A stretch of 64,000 bases of DNA from Weissella coleopterorum (GCF_011304355.1 NZ_CP049888.1:1302001-1366000); one strand, 5' to 3'; shown: positions 30,099 to 40,713, counted from the stretch's first letter. Notes: generated by a model not told the origin, from the sequence alone. Numbers and translations are program-made.

Positions 30099-30928
30099 AC
30101 TTCAATTGATTCAATTTTAACTGGCGTCTCAGGTTTAGAATTTTCACCATTACTATCAGTTTTAACCGTGGCGTTTGCAATTTGATCAACGATATCGAGT
30201 CCTTCAATGACCTGTCCAAAGACGGTATAACTGCCATCTAAACTGGGGTTTCCTCCGTTTTGATATGCTTTAATAATTTGGTCAGGGTATTTATCGGCAC
30301 TAATTTGCTTTGTTGCATCTTGATTTCCTTGATTAATAAAAAATTGTGCCCCATTGGTGTCAGCACCAGCATTTGCCATCGCTAATGAACCTCGGATATT
30401 ATATAAGTTATTACTTATCTCGTTCTTAAAACCATTCCCTGAATCAATTTTACTGTCCTTATGTGCACCCTCGGCCCAGATAGATTTACCACCTCGACCT
30501 AAATCAGCGGCGTTGGCGTCTTCAGCTGATTTTGGATCGCCTCCTTGAATCATAAAATCCTTCATGACCCGGTGAAAAGTCGTTCCATTATAATAATTTT
30601 CTTGGGCATGCGTTAAGAAATTTTCAACCGCCAAAGGAGCATATTTATTGAATAATTTAATTTTGATATCACCCTGTTCAGTATGTAGAGCCACCAAGGA
30701 TTCTGTCTCTGCAACGGTTGTAGTAAGTTGTGGTAGTGCCTCTTTATTCAATTTAGCTTTACTCTCACTGGGACGCTTGGTCGTTGCGACCTCACTCTGG
30801 TTTTTAGTTTGATCCTGATCCTTACTGGCTTGCTTATTACCGACCATTAATCCCGCCGCAATCAGCAACGCTAATAATGCTAAAATAATGATTCCAATAA
30901 TAACCGTCATTTGATTTGATTTTTTCAT
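30077..30928 (-). CDS. Peptidyl-prolyl cis-trans isomerase, cyclophilin type, membrane-anchored
   Basis: 283 residues; start at 30928 (MKKSNQMTV) has AGGGAG 5 bases upstream, a GTG two codons earlier is less likely. One membrane anchor at about 8-30, a charged linker, then a cyclophilin domain with TTFHRVMKDFMIQGGDP, ANAGADTNGAQFFI and YTVFGQVIEGLDIVDQI. It probably helps fold exported proteins at the outer face of the membrane. The gene follows potABCD and a tiny ORF. Confidence 0.92.
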   Translation of the reverse strand: MKKSNQMTVIIGIIILALLALLIAAGLMVGNKQASKDQDQTKNQSEVATTKRPSESKAKLNKEALPQLTTTVAETESLVALHTEQGDIKIKLFNKYAPLAVENFLTHAQENYYNGTTFHRVMKDFMIQGGDPKSAEDANAADLGRGGKSIWAEGAHKDSKIDSGNGFKNEISNNLYNIRGSLAMANAGADTNGAQFFINQGNQDATKQISADKYPDQIIKAYQNGGNPSLDGSYTVFGQVIEGLDIVDQIANATVKTDSNGENSKPETPVKIESIEVIQTASK

Positions 30929-30990
30929 TTTCACTCCCTAATCGTTCTTTCATAAAATTATATGTAAATAGTCTTAAATCTAACTGAATT

Positions 30991-31083
30991 TTATCGGCCA
31001 GACAAAATTCCTAAAATAACTGCACCCATAAATAATAATAAAAAGATTATCTCGAGACCAAAAATTATTTTTCTTTTTTTCAT
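30991..31083 (-). CDS. Tiny single-span membrane peptide downstream of potD
   Basis: 30 residues: MKKRKIIFGLEIIFLLLFM then GAVILGILSGR. A basic N-terminus and one hydrophobic span. AGGTGG lies 8 bases before the ATG and potD ends 23 bases upstream, so it can be the fifth gene of the pot operon. No family recognised with certainty; it resembles the many tiny lactobacillus membrane peptides. Confidence 0.6.
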   Translation of the reverse strand: MKKRKIIFGLEIIFLLLFMGAVILGILSGR

Positions 31084-31106
31084 TTTATCAACCACCTTTA
31101 ATTTGA

Positions 31107-32204
31107 CTAACGATTGGTACTCATCTTAAATTCCAGAAATAAATCATTATATTTCTCAGTCCAATCTAAACCTAAATCTTGATAAGTCGTCAATTGAGCT
31201 AATTTTGTTTGTGTAGGATAAAAGGCTGTATCATTTTTGATATGGGCTGGTAATAACTGCTTAGCCGCCTCATTTGGTGTTGCATACCCATTATACTCGG
31301 CATTCTGTGCCGCATTATGCGGATCAGCCATGAAATTCATAAACGCATACGCCCCGGCTTTATTTTGCACAGTTTTGGGGATGACCATATTATCAAACCA
31401 CACATTCCCACGTCCATTTGGAACTAAATAATGTAAGTGAGAATTTTCAGCCATCATTTGACGCGCATCCCCTGAAAAATCCAAAGCAATTTTGGCTTCA
31501 TCTTGCACCATATACATTTTTATCTCATCGCCCACAATGGCTTTCACATTAGGCATTAATGCATCTAAACGACCTTTAGCGGCCATCAGCTCACCTGTAT
31601 TTTTAGTATTTACGCTATTATTATTAGAGGCAAGCCCCACGGCCATCACATCCCGCGCTGAATCATATAGCATAATTGAATTTTTCCATTTTGCATTCCA
31701 CAAATCATCCCAATTCTTTAATTCATTAGGTTTTACATACTTGTCATTATATACCAGCCCCAATGTTCCCCAAAAATACGGTAATGAGTATTTATTTTTT
31801 GGATCAAATCTTTGGTCCATTAAGACCGGATTATAATTGCTTAATCCAATTAACTTTTGATGATCTAATGGTTCCAATAAATGAGCTTCCTTCATCTTCT
31901 GAATCATATAATCCGAAGGAATGGCAAGGTCATAATGTGTTCCACCTTGTTTAATCTTGGTAAACATTGCCTCATTAGAATCAAAAGTTTCATAATCGAT
32001 TTTATAACCTGATTCGTGTTCAAATTTTTTAATTAACACAGGATCAATATAATCGCCCCAATTAAAAATGGTCACAACTTGATTCTTTTGACTATGCTTG
32101 GTATTTCTATGTTGTTGGTCCAATGCCTGCAAACCTTGATTCGCTAAAAATAATATCCCCACGGCAGTGAAAATCACCACGGTGAATGTAATAATTTTTT
32201 TCAT
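31107..32204 (-). CDS. potD: Spermidine/putrescine ABC transporter, substrate-binding protein
   Basis: 365 residues with an N-terminal membrane segment (about 3-23) and no clear lipobox Cys, so it may stay anchored by the uncleaved helix. VVTIFNWGDYIDPVLIKKFE and the later YNDKYVKPN and WNAKWKNSIMLYDSARD blocks are typical of PotD. It binds polyamines outside the cell. Start overlaps potC by 4 bases (ATGA). Confidence 0.93.
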   Translation of the reverse strand: MKKIITFTVVIFTAVGILFLANQGLQALDQQHRNTKHSQKNQVVTIFNWGDYIDPVLIKKFEHESGYKIDYETFDSNEAMFTKIKQGGTHYDLAIPSDYMIQKMKEAHLLEPLDHQKLIGLSNYNPVLMDQRFDPKNKYSLPYFWGTLGLVYNDKYVKPNELKNWDDLWNAKWKNSIMLYDSARDVMAVGLASNNNSVNTKNTGELMAAKGRLDALMPNVKAIVGDEIKMYMVQDEAKIALDFSGDARQMMAENSHLHYLVPNGRGNVWFDNMVIPKTVQNKAGAYAFMNFMADPHNAAQNAEYNGYATPNEAAKQLLPAHIKNDTAFYPTQTKLAQLTTYQDLGLDWTEKYNDLFLEFKMSTNR

Positions 32205-33034
32205 TGAATCCCTCCACGTTGTTTCATCGCTGAACGTCGTCGCAGCTTAAGACCACTCTTATTATATTTTGGATTTGTAATGACATAATAAATTACGACC
32301 AAAATCAATGAAAATAGGAACATCACTGCTGAAAGGGCATTAATTGATAAATCAATGCCGTGGCGCGCCCTAGCATATATTTCGACTGATAGAGTTGTGA
32401 AACCATTTCCCGTGACGAAAAAAGTGACCGCGAAATCGTCCAAGGAATACGTAATAGCCATGAAGAATCCAGCGATTACTCCCGGCCAGATATAAGGTAA
32501 AACAACGCGGTTTAAAACTTGTTGTGAATTCGCTCCCAAATCTTGTGCTGCCCGAATCAAAGCTGTATCCATTTCGTTTAACTTAGGCAGAACTAAGAGG
32601 ACTACAATAGGAATTGAGAAAGCGATATGTGCCAACAAAACTGAACCAAAGCCCAAACTGATACCGCCCAATGTAAATAAAATTAAAAATGATGCGCCAA
32701 TGATGACATCCGGTGAAACCATTAAAATATTATTTAACGATAAAATCATGTTCTTAATTCCAGGTCGTTTAATCTGATAAATTCCTAGAGCACCAAAAGT
32801 CCCGATTAAAGTGGCTAAAATTGACGACAAAAATGCCACAATAAATGTATTTATTAAAATCCGAATCAGATGGTGGTCAGCAAACATTTCCCGAAAATGA
32901 CGAAGCGAAAAGCCAGTAAAATGTGCCATTTGATCCCCTTGATTAAAGGCAAAAATTATCAAATATATAATCGGAGCATACATTAAAACAAAAATTAATA
33001 CTAAATAAAGCCGTCCAAGTTTAATTTTCTGCAT
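32201..33034 (-). CDS. potC: Spermidine/putrescine ABC transporter permease PotC
   Basis: 277-residue membrane protein with about six segments. The EAA loop AAQDLGANSQQVLNRVVLPYIWPG couples it to PotA. The ATG at 33034 has GGAGG 8 bases upstream and overlaps the potB stop by one base. It lies between potB and potD in the standard operon. Confidence 0.93.
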   Translation of the reverse strand: MQKIKLGRLYLVLIFVLMYAPIIYLIIFAFNQGDQMAHFTGFSLRHFREMFADHHLIRILINTFIVAFLSSILATLIGTFGALGIYQIKRPGIKNMILSLNNILMVSPDVIIGASFLILFTLGGISLGFGSVLLAHIAFSIPIVVLLVLPKLNEMDTALIRAAQDLGANSQQVLNRVVLPYIWPGVIAGFFMAITYSLDDFAVTFFVTGNGFTTLSVEIYARARHGIDLSINALSAVMFLFSLILVVIYYVITNPKYNKSGLKLRRRSAMKQRGGIQ

Positions 33035-33849
33035 CAACGTAACCTCCTTTTCTTCTTACGATCTCGAGTTAGGTACATCGTTAATGCCATTGCCAATACT
33101 AAAATAATTCCAATGGTTGAACCCATTCCCCAATTTTGTGTCACCATAAAGTGCTCTTCGATTGCAGTTCCCAAGGTAATGACCCGATTACCGCCAATCA
33201 AACGCGTCAACATAAATAATGATAAGGTGGGAATAAATACAGCTTGAATTCCAGTTTTAATTCCATTCAATGTCAGTGGAATAATAACTTGTCTCAAAGT
33301 CTGCCAAGCATTTGCTCCTAAATCATGAGCAGCGTTCGTCAAACTAGGATTAATCTCAGCCAAGCTATTATAAATGGGTAAAATCATAAACGGAATTTCA
33401 ATATATGTGGCGACTAAAATAAAACTTGCATCCGTAAAAAGAAGTTGTTGTGGCGCAATTCCCATAAAACCCAGGAATTGATTCACCGTTCCTTCTCGTG
33501 CCAATAATCCAATAAAAGCATATGCTTTCAAAAGCAAATTAACCCACGTTGGTAATATGACCAATAATAACCAAAATTGACTATGCTTCAACTTACTTAA
33601 AATATATGCCATCGGATAACTGATCAATAGTGTCAAAAAAGTCACAAGAAGCGCATAAAAAATGGAATTAAAAGTCATCTTAAGATAAGTACCAGAGCTG
33701 AAAAAATTCGTATAGTTCACGAAAGTCCATTGATGATGTATATTTTGAACTGATTGGGTCACCATTAGTATTAATGGTAATAAGACAAATAACCCAATCC
33801 ACAAAGCATATGGCACCATATAACTAATCGTTTGACGATTATTATTCAT
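33034..33849 (-). CDS. potB: Spermidine/putrescine ABC transporter permease PotB
   Basis: 271-residue membrane protein with about six segments and the EAA loop [21 protein letters not shown]. The start at 33849 has GGAGG 6 bases upstream; ATG 33852 is directly adjacent. It overlaps the potA stop by 8 bases. It forms the channel together with PotC. Confidence 0.92.
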   Translation of the reverse strand: MNNNRQTISYMVPYALWIGLFVLLPLILMVTQSVQNIHHQWTFVNYTNFFSSGTYLKMTFNSIFYALLVTFLTLLISYPMAYILSKLKHSQFWLLLVILPTWVNLLLKAYAFIGLLAREGTVNQFLGFMGIAPQQLLFTDASFILVATYIEIPFMILPIYNSLAEINPSLTNAAHDLGANAWQTLRQVIIPLTLNGIKTGIQAVFIPTLSLFMLTRLIGGNRVITLGTAIEEHFMVTQNWGMGSTIGIILVLAMALTMYLTRDRKKKRRLR

Positions 33850-34927
33850 CATACGCCTCCAATCGAGCATCGAAGTCTTCTTCCATCTCGTTTAAACGCA
33901 TTATATGAATATCTTCTGGATCAAAGGTCAAGCCAACCCGTTTACCAATTTCCACCCCATTAGTTGATTGAATCTGCCATTCATGATGATCGTCATCATA
34001 CGCCGTAATTTCAAAATAATCACCTCGAAACGACGTTTTATCAATCGTGACAATAACTTTGCCCAATTCAGCCCTTACTATGTCCACATCTTCAGGCCGA
34101 ATCACAACTTCAACGGGCTCATTCAAACGCATTCCACCATCAACATTTTCAAAATTTTGCCCATTGAAATGAACCAAATTATCAGCTACCATTACCCCAG
34201 GAATAATATTAGCTTCTCCGATAAAGTCAGCCACAAAATGATTAATCGGTTCATCATAAATATCAATCGGATCACCATTCTGCACCACGTCTCCATCGTT
34301 TATTACAAAAATCCAATCCGACATGGCTAGGGCTTCCTCTTGGTCGTGTGTTACGAAAATAAATGTAATCCCCAGTCTTTGTTGAATGTCCCGTAATTCA
34401 TACTGCATTTCTTTTCTCAACTTATAATCAAGGGCTGACAACGGTTCATCCAGTAAAAGAACTTGTGGTTCATTCGCTAAAGCACGTGCAATCGCAACCC
34501 GTTGTTGTTGCCCACCCGATAATTCATTGATTTCGCGATCTTGATAACCCGCTAACTTCACCAACTCTAACATTTCGGTCACTTTTGCATCTATTGTTGC
34601 CAGTGGAAGACCTTTCAGTTTCATTCCAAAAGCAACATTTTCAAAAACATTCATATTTGGAAAAAGAGCATAATTTTGAAAAACTGTATTAACCTGACGT
34701 TTCTCTGCTGGCACATCGTTGATTCTTTGACCGTTAAACAAAATATCGCCATTAGATGCTTCCAAAAAACCTGAAATTAACCGTAAAATAGTCGTTTTAC
34801 CTGAACCAGAAGGGCCTAATAATGTATAAAACTTTCCCGCTTCAATTTCTAAATTTACTTCATTTAAAATCACATGTTCATCATATTTTTTTATTACATT
34901 TTTAAACTCAATAATTGGTTGTGCCAC
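33842..34927 (-). CDS. potA: Spermidine/putrescine ABC transporter ATPase PotA
   Basis: 361 residues. Walker [10 protein letters not shown] near 39-47, signature LSGGQQQR, Walker [13 protein letters not shown] and the H-loop VTHDQEEA are all present, followed by a C-terminal TOBE domain (about 280-350). It powers polyamine uptake through PotBC. First gene of the operon potABCD. Confidence 0.95.
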   Translation of the reverse strand: MAQPIIEFKNVIKKYDEHVILNEVNLEIEAGKFYTLLGPSGSGKTTILRLISGFLEASNGDILFNGQRINDVPAEKRQVNTVFQNYALFPNMNVFENVAFGMKLKGLPLATIDAKVTEMLELVKLAGYQDREINELSGGQQQRVAIARALANEPQVLLLDEPLSALDYKLRKEMQYELRDIQQRLGITFIFVTHDQEEALAMSDWIFVINDGDVVQNGDPIDIYDEPINHFVADFIGEANIIPGVMVADNLVHFNGQNFENVDGGMRLNEPVEVVIRPEDVDIVRAELGKVIVTIDKTSFRGDYFEITAYDDDHHEWQIQSTNGVEIGKRVGLTFDPEDIHIMRLNEMEEDFDARLEAYDE

Positions 34928-35099
34928 TTACCTATCCACCTTTCCAGTCCTAGCCTAAATTATACTATATTGCTGGAAGTCCTTGCCATGTTATTCCATC
35001 AAAACCCTTAATTTTTACGATTATCATTCCAATCTGGGCATCAGATTGAATGCGCCCGATAAGACATTTAAATCATCGCTCGTTTTATTGCAATAAAAA

Positions 35100-35127
35100 A
35101 GCGAGAATGAATTTCTTCATTCTCGCT
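35100..35127 (-). terminator. Terminator of fusA
   Basis: AGCGAGAATGAA / TTCATTCTCGCT with a four-base loop and a T run on the minus strand. Confidence 0.88.
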
Positions 35128-35168
35128 TCTATCTTGAATTGTAGTAATTTAACAATCTTATATTAAGA

Positions 35169-37292
35169 CTATTCTTCTACACTTCCACGACCATACTTCT
35201 TGATGATCTCTTCTTGAACATTCTTAGGTACGGCTTCGTAGTGATCAAAGACCATCTGGAAGGTACCACGTCCTTGTGTTGATGAACGCAAAGTCGTTGC
35301 ATATCCAAACATTTCTGACAATGGAACCTTACCGTGAACCATCAATGAGTTTCCACGTTGTTCTTGTCCTTCAATCATTCCACGACGAGCTGAGATATGT
35401 CCCATAACGTCACCAAGATTGTCTTCAGGTACAACAATATCAACCTTCATGATTGGTTCCAAGATAACGGCTCCAGCAGTCTTAGCAGCTTCACGCAAAG
35501 CCAATGAAGCAGCAACCTTAAAGGCAGCTTCTGATGAGTCGACATCGTGATATGATCCATCATACAACTTAGCTTTCAAGTCAACCAATGGGAATCCAGC
35601 AAGCGGTCCGTTGTTCAATGCATCACGCAATCCAGCTTCAACTGAAGGGATGTATTCACGTGGCACAACTCCACCAACAATGGCATCTTCGAATTCAAAT
35701 CCAGCTCCTTCTTCATTCGGGCTAAATTCAATCCAAACATCTCCATATTGTCCCTTACCACCAGATTGGCGCTTGAAGTATCCACGCGCTTCAACGGTTT
35801 GCGTAAAGGCTTCACGGTAAGCAACTTGGGGAGCACCAACGGTAGCGTCAACATTAAATTCACGACGCATACGGTCAACAATAATATCCAAGTGCAATTC
35901 ACCCATACCAGAGATTAAAGTATCTCCAGTTTCAGGATTAGTTTCGGCACGGAATGAAGGATCTTCTTCCGCCAACTTTTGAAGAGCTTCACCCATCTTA
36001 GTTTGGTCAGCCTTAGTCTTAGGCTCGATAGCCAATTGGATCACGGGATCAGGGAATTCCATTGATTCCAAAATCAAAGGACGATCGATCGCTGTCAATG
36101 AATCTCCAGTTGTCGTATCCTTCAATCCAATCGCCGCTGCGATATCTCCTGAGAAGACTTCATCAATTTCAGTCCGGTCAGTCGCGTGCATTTGGAGCAA
36201 ACGTCCAACACGTTCACGCTTTCCCTTTGAAGTGTTTTGTACGTATGAACCTGATTCCAAAGTTCCAGTATAAACACGAACGAAAGTCAAACGACCAACG
36301 TATGGATCAGTCATAACCTTAAAGGCTAAGGCTGCGAATGGATCCTCATCATTAGCGATCAAATCGATTTCTTCATCAGTATCAGGGTCTGTTGCAACAT
36401 AAGGCTTAACATCCAAAGGTGATGGTAAGTAATCAACAACAGCGTCCAAAACCATTTGAACACCCTTATCTTTATAAGCTGATCCAGCAAGAACTGGGTA
36501 GAATTCCAAAGCCAAAACCGCACGACGGATTGCTGCTTTCAATTCGTCTTGGGCGATGTCTTCACCATTCAAGTACTTATCCATGATAGCGTCATCAACA
36601 TCAGCGATGGCTTCTACCAATTCGTTATACTTTTCTTCAGCCAATTCTTTGTAGTCGGCAGGAATTTCACGAGGTTCCCACTTTTCACCCAAATCATCAA
36701 CTGGGTACAATGCTTCCATTGTAATCAAATCGATAATTCCAGCGAAATCATCTTCAGTTCCGATTGGCCATTGAATAGCCTTAGCATTTGCTCCCAAGCG
36801 TGACTTGATTGAGTCAACTGACATCTGGAAGTCAGCCCCCAACTTGTCCATCTTGTTAACAAATACAATACGAGGAACTTGATACGTTTCAGCTTGACGC
36901 CAAACCGTTTCAGTTTGTGGTTCAACTCCAGCGGCACCATCCAAAACGGCTACGGCTCCATCAAGCACTCGTAGTGAACGTTCAACTTCAATCGTGAAGT
37001 CCACGTGTCCTGGTGTGTCAATAATATTAACACGGTATGGTTCTGCTGAAAATTGTTCATGGAAACCATGCCAAACAGCCGTTGTAGCGGCTGATTGGAT
37101 CGTGATTCCACGTTCCTTTTCTTGATCCATAAAGTCCATTTGTGAAGCTCCATCATGAGTCTCACCAATCTTGTGGATCTTTCCTGTATAGTACAAAATA
37201 CGCTCAGTAGTTGTTGTCTTACCGGCGTCAATGTGGGCCATGATCCCGATATTACGGGTCCGGCTCAATGGGTATTCACGCGTGTTAGCCAT
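35169..37292 (-). CDS. fusA: Elongation factor G
   Basis: Ribosomal translocase, 707 residues. GTPase motifs [15 protein letters not shown] (about 20-34), DTPGHVDF and [10 protein letters not shown]; domain IV and V blocks such as [11 protein letters not shown] and the C-terminal KYGRGSVEE are normal. AGGAG lies 10 bases upstream. It is separated from rpsG by 265 bases with a strong terminator. Confidence 0.98.
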   Translation of the reverse strand: MANTREYPLSRTRNIGIMAHIDAGKTTTTERILYYTGKIHKIGETHDGASQMDFMDQEKERGITIQSAATTAVWHGFHEQFSAEPYRVNIIDTPGHVDFTIEVERSLRVLDGAVAVLDGAAGVEPQTETVWRQAETYQVPRIVFVNKMDKLGADFQMSVDSIKSRLGANAKAIQWPIGTEDDFAGIIDLITMEALYPVDDLGEKWEPREIPADYKELAEEKYNELVEAIADVDDAIMDKYLNGEDIAQDELKAAIRRAVLALEFYPVLAGSAYKDKGVQMVLDAVVDYLPSPLDVKPYVATDPDTDEEIDLIANDEDPFAALAFKVMTDPYVGRLTFVRVYTGTLESGSYVQNTSKGKRERVGRLLQMHATDRTEIDEVFSGDIAAAIGLKDTTTGDSLTAIDRPLILESMEFPDPVIQLAIEPKTKADQTKMGEALQKLAEEDPSFRAETNPETGDTLISGMGELHLDIIVDRMRREFNVDATVGAPQVAYREAFTQTVEARGYFKRQSGGKGQYGDVWIEFSPNEEGAGFEFEDAIVGGVVPREYIPSVEAGLRDALNNGPLAGFPLVDLKAKLYDGSYHDVDSSEAAFKVAASLALREAAKTAGAVILEPIMKVDIVVPEDNLGDVMGHISARRGMIEGQEQRGNSLMVHGKVPLSEMFGYATTLRSSTQGRGTFQMVFDHYEAVPKNVQEEIIKKYGRGSVEE

Positions 37293-37488
37293 TGTGAAAA
37301 ATCTCCTGTTATTTAATTCAGCATGTTAGCTGCTTACCATGAATTATACCGCAAAATAAGAAAAGTAACCACCCTTCCCGGTTGATTATCATCAAATATC
37401 AGCACAATTTATGTTTAAGAAACTAATCAGTTTTTGTTATTAAACTCAAATTTCAAAAATTAAAATTGAAGTTTGCGATTTTTTAATC

Positions 37489-37532
37489 AAAAAAAGCTGG
37501 CTAACACTTTAAAAACGAAGTATTAGTCCAGC
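37489..37532 (-). terminator. Terminator between rpsG and fusA
   Basis: On the minus strand GCTGG-CTAATACTT pairs AAGTGTTAG-CCAGC with one bulge, followed by seven T. It suggests that fusA has its own promoter in 37293-37488, or that read-through sets its level; I see no clear promoter there. Confidence 0.8.
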
Positions 37533-37557
37533 AATTCGATTTAAACTATCGTAAATC

Positions 37558-38028
37558 TTACCAACGATAGTGTGCAAAGGCACGGTTGGCTTCTGCCATC
37601 TTGTGTGTGTCTTCGCGCTTCTTAACAGATGCACCAGTATTGTTAGCAGCATCCATAATTTCTTTAGCTAAACGTTCGTCCATTGTATGTTCCCCACGCA
37701 AACGTGCGTATGAAACCAACCAACGAAGTCCTAACGTAACACGACGCTCTGGGCGAACTTCAACTGGAACTTGGTAATTTGATCCACCAACACGACGTGC
37801 GCGGACTTCCAAGACAGGCATGATGTTATTCATGGCTTCTTCAAAGACTGCTAATGGTTCATTACCAGTTGATTCCTTGATACGATCAAAAGCTTCGTAC
37901 AAGATTGTTGAAGCAGTTCCACGCTTACCATCAAGCATCAAGCGATTGATCAAACGTGAAACAAGCTTTGAGTTATAAATTGGATCAGGCAGAACTTCTG
38001 CCTGCTTAGTATAAGCCTTACGTGGCAT
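37558..38028 (-). CDS. rpsG: 30S ribosomal protein S7
   Basis: 156 residues, [16 protein letters not shown] at the start and the RNA-binding [16 protein letters not shown] and [15 protein letters not shown] at the end. It assembles the 3' domain of 16S rRNA. 19 bases after rpsL in the str operon. Confidence 0.98.
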   Translation of the reverse strand: MPRKAYTKQAEVLPDPIYNSKLVSRLINRLMLDGKRGTASTILYEAFDRIKESTGNEPLAVFEEAMNNIMPVLEVRARRVGGSNYQVPVEVRPERRVTLGLRWLVSYARLRGEHTMDERLAKEIMDAANNTGASVKKREDTHKMAEANRAFAHYRW

Positions 38029-38047
38029 AATTAATGTCCTCCCTTAA

Positions 38048-38464
38048 TTACTTCTTCTTAGGGCGCTTTGCACCGTACTTAGAACGAGATTGCATCCGTC
38101 CATCAACACCGGCAGTATCCAAAGCTCCACGAATAATGTGATAACGTACTCCAGGCAAGTCCTTTACACGACCACCACGGATCAAGACAACTGAGTGTTC
38201 TTGAAGGTTGTGACCAATTCCAGGAATATATGCCGTAACTTCAATCAAGTTTGAAAGACGCACACGGGCGTACTTACGCAAAGCTGAGTTAGGCTTCTTA
38301 GGTGTCATTGTACCAACACGGGTAGCAACTCCACGTTTTTGTGGGGCTGGGGCAAGGATGGTCTTCTTTGATTGTGAGTTATAACCGAAGTTCAAAGCTG
38401 GTGAGTTTGACTTCGTGCTCTTTGACTTACGAGGCTTACGAACCAATTGATTAATTGTAGGCAT
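38048..38464 (-). CDS. rpsL: 30S ribosomal protein S12
   Basis: 138 residues; start at 38464 ([13 protein letters not shown]) set by AGGAG 10 bases upstream. Decoding-centre segment [11 protein letters not shown] has the wild-type Lys of streptomycin-sensitive strains. The C-terminus ends in a basic [11 protein letters not shown]. First gene of rpsL-rpsG. Confidence 0.98.
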   Translation of the reverse strand: MPTINQLVRKPRKSKSTKSNSPALNFGYNSQSKKTILAPAPQKRGVATRVGTMTPKKPNSALRKYARVRLSNLIEVTAYIPGIGHNLQEHSVVLIRGGRVKDLPGVRYHIIRGALDTAGVDGRMQSRSKYGAKRPKKK

Positions 38465-38565
38465 GTCTAAGAGGCTCCTTCCATATTTTTTTATTTTAGT
38501 CCACAATTCCGGGCGTATCGTTTAAAAATAAATCCGAAATTCCAAACGTTTATGGTACCGGCAAA

Positions 38566-38593
38566 GTTAGTTCAGCACGTCGCGCGAACTAAC
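38566..38593 (-). promoter_or_regulatory. Hairpin in the rpsL leader
   Basis: GTTAGTTC / GAACTAAC perfect eight-base arms around a GC-rich loop, about 100 bases before rpsL and without a T tract. It may be part of a ribosomal-protein autoregulatory leader; no known class matched. Confidence 0.4.
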
Positions 38594-38771
38594 GCGGACA
38601 CCAACTTGCTACAAGCACAAAGAATATAATAGCATCTCTCATTAATTTTTGCAACCATATATCTAAAAATAAACCATTAATACCGCGATTTGTCTGGCAA
38701 ACATTTCCGGGCGTTTCTTTTAGTCATATTCACCTTATTTTTGATTCTTACTCTTTATTACGGAGGTCATC

Positions 38772-39137
38772 ATGTTAATGATTATTTTTTTATACCTACT
38801 TTTATTCAGTTACCAAGATTTAAAATCATATACAATTTCCAGCAAACTAATTATTCCATTAATTTGGTTTGCTGGTGTTCATCGTGAACTGGATCAATTA
38901 TGGATTGGCTTGCCAATCTATCTAATTCTACTCCACCTAAATAAGTCCGAAAAATATATTGGTAACGGAGATTTGGATCTTTTTTTCATTTAATTTTTAT
39001 ATTTATCATATTTACAATGGTTTGCCTGTTTACAACTTAGTTGTCTTATTGGCATTATCATCTCTTGGATTTGGCAAAAGTCCAAAATTCCCTTTATTCC
39101 ATGTATGACTATCGGATATGGGATGATAATTTTTTAA
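38772..39137 (+). pseudogene. Prepilin-type A24 peptidase remnant with in-frame stop
   Basis: Reading from ATG 38772 (GGAGG 5 bases upstream) gives MLMIIFLYLLLFSYQDLKSY, then GNGDLDLFFI and a TAA at 38991; the same frame continues with FLYLSYLQWFACLQ to a second stop at 39137. The two Asp motifs (QDLKSY and GNGD) are the catalytic signature of prepilin peptidases. At 121 residues even with read-through it lacks the N-terminal methylase part. Likely a degraded competence-type gene on the opposite strand from its neighbours. Confidence 0.6.
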
Positions 39138-39152
39138 ATTAAGACAAAAAAA

Positions 39153-39178
39153 GTCAAATTTCTAAAAAGAAATTCGAC
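39153..39178 (-). terminator. Terminator of infC-rpmI-rplT
   Basis: GTCGAATTTCT / AGAAATTTGAC (one G-U) followed by seven T on the minus strand. Confidence 0.8.
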
Positions 39179-39189
39179 CTTAATTTTTA

Positions 39190-39747
39190 TTATACCAAGG
39201 CTAGCAAATCAGCCTTCTTTGCTGAAGAAGCGTATTCAACACCTTGAGCATCCAAAAATGCTTTAATTTCAGCAACAGTATTCTTTTCTGATGGCTTTGA
39301 ATCCATAGTCTTAGCTGGTTTAGCTTCGGCAACATGAATTTCAATTGTTTTTTCAGTAGTAGCAGGAGTAATCACATGGAAAGCTTGATTGTTGTCAGTC
39401 AAAGCCTTCTTAGCAGCATCTGCCAAATTTGAAAATGCAGCTGCATCAGTAATTGCCAAATCAGCTAACATCTTACGGTTCAACTTTGATCCCATCAAGT
39501 TCAAACCATTCATGAAGCGTGAATATGACAAACCGTTCATCCGAGCTGCAGCATTGATACGTGTAATCCAAAGCTTACGGAAGTTACGCTTAGTGGTCTT
39601 GCGATCACGGAAAGCATAAACCCAACCCTTCCAAACTTGTTGCTTAGCAACCTTATAGTTAATATGACGTTGGCCACGGTAACCCTTGGCCAACTTAATC
39701 ATCTTCTTACGACGCGCACGTGTAACTGTTCCACCTTTTACTCGCAT
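39190..39747 (-). CDS. rplT: 50S ribosomal protein L20 with a C-terminal HeH/LEM-like extension
   Basis: 185 residues against about 118 for ordinary L20. Residues 1-118 ([15 protein letters not shown] to ALTDNNQAF) are a normal L20. After a Lys/Ala-rich linker (about 130-155) comes [29 protein letters not shown], which reads like the short helix-extended-loop-helix (HeH/LEM-like) motif usually found in phage and DNA-binding proteins. There is no stop or frameshift at the junction. Base composition is like its neighbours. Confidence 0.93.
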   Translation of the reverse strand: MRVKGGTVTRARRKKMIKLAKGYRGQRHINYKVAKQQVWKGWVYAFRDRKTTKRNFRKLWITRINAAARMNGLSYSRFMNGLNLMGSKLNRKMLADLAITDAAAFSNLADAAKKALTDNNQAFHVITPATTEKTIEIHVAEAKPAKTMDSKPSEKNTVAEIKAFLDAQGVEYASSAKKADLLALV

Positions 39748-39803
39748 GGTTTAATCCTCCAATATTTTACAAAAATCTAACGAACCCGATTTAGCTTTTT
39801 TAA

Positions 39804-40001
39804 CTAGATACGGCTCAACAAGTGACGGTATGTCTTCAACGTGCTATGGTCCATCATTGAAGTTCCACGCAATTGGCGACGTTGCTTTTTAGTCTTACCG
39901 TGGAAACGGTGTGACGTATAGGCATTGGCTGACTTCAAACCACCATTGGCAGTTTTCTTAAAACGCTTTGCAGAAGCGCGGTGTGTCTTAAACTTAGGCA
40001 T
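39804..40001 (-). CDS. rpmI: 50S ribosomal protein L35
   Basis: 65 residues, [21 protein letters not shown] at the start, very basic. Standard middle gene of infC-rpmI-rplT, 27 bases after infC. Confidence 0.97.
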   Translation of the reverse strand: MPKFKTHRASAKRFKKTANGGLKSANAYTSHRFHGKTKKQRRQLRGTSMMDHSTLKTYRHLLSRI

Positions 40002-40028
40002 GAGTTTTCCTCCAAATATAATATGCGG

Positions 40029-40565
40029 TTACTTGGCGTCCTTAGGGGCTAGCACCATGAACATGCTACGTCCCTCCATTTTTGCTCGAGCTTCAACTTT
40101 AGCTGTATCATCTAACTCTGCAGCAAATCGATTCATGACTTCACGTCCAATTTCTTTGTGGGTAATCGCACGTCCCCGGAAACGGATTGAAACCTTAACC
40201 TTATTTCCCTTATTTAGGAACTTAATGGCATTATTTTTCTTAGTTGTAAAATCACCTGAATCAATAGTAGGACTTAAACGAATTTCCTTAACAGTGACCG
40301 TTTTTTGATTTTTTCGTTGTTCACGAACCTTTTTTTGGCTGTCGAACTTGAATTTACCGTAATCCATGATCTTAGCGACAGGTGGCTTTGCATTTGCTTG
40401 AACTAAAACTAAATCAAGTTCAGCTTCGTCAGCAATCTTTTGAGCCTCATCCTTAGAAAGGACCCCTTTGTCACCATCATCAGTGATCAAGCGGACTTCA
40501 TGGGCACGAATGTGTTCATTAATCAAATCGTTCTTCTGTTGCGGTTGGCGTACATTAGCTGCTAT
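40029..40565 (-). CDS. infC: Translation initiation factor IF-3, probable AUA start
   Basis: IF-3 prevents 50S joining and checks the start codon. Family sequence ([20 protein letters not shown]) extends upstream of the first possible TTG at 40526, with no ATG, GTG or TTG earlier. AGGAGG lies 8 bases before an ATA codon at 40565, which I take as the start, giving 178 residues. A non-canonical start is the family's way of autoregulation. C-terminal blocks [13 protein letters not shown] and [12 protein letters not shown] are normal. Confidence 0.92.
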   Translation of the reverse strand: MAANVRQPQQKNDLINEHIRAHEVRLITDDGDKGVLSKDEAQKIADEAELDLVLVQANAKPPVAKIMDYGKFKFDSQKKVREQRKNQKTVTVKEIRLSPTIDSGDFTTKKNNAIKFLNKGNKVKVSIRFRGRAITHKEIGREVMNRFAAELDDTAKVEARAKMEGRSMFMVLAPKDAK

Positions 40566-40592
40566 GGTACTTACCTCCTATTTTTTGTCCAG

Positions 40593-40713
40593 ACAAAGTA
40601 AAAGCGAGTTATCGTACACAACGACAACCCGCTATTCATTCAGTATTAGTGAAATCGATAAACCCGAAGAAACGTAATTCTTCTAGGTGAATAGCGGGCA
40701 GCCATTACTTTGT
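40593..40713 (-). promoter_or_regulatory. Leader RNA of infC-rpmI-rplT (L20-type candidate)
   Basis: Nested long-range stems: ACAAAGTAA (40713-40705) pairs TTACTTTGT (40601-40593), and CCCGCTATTCA (40698-40688) pairs TGAATAGCGGG (40638-40628). L20 or IF-3 autoregulatory leaders are known at this operon in Firmicutes; assignment to that class is inference. Confidence 0.6.

Noticed and set aside
37293..37488. Clear promoter for fusA
   Set aside because: No TTGACA/TATAAT pair with 16-18 spacing that I would defend was found in the gap.
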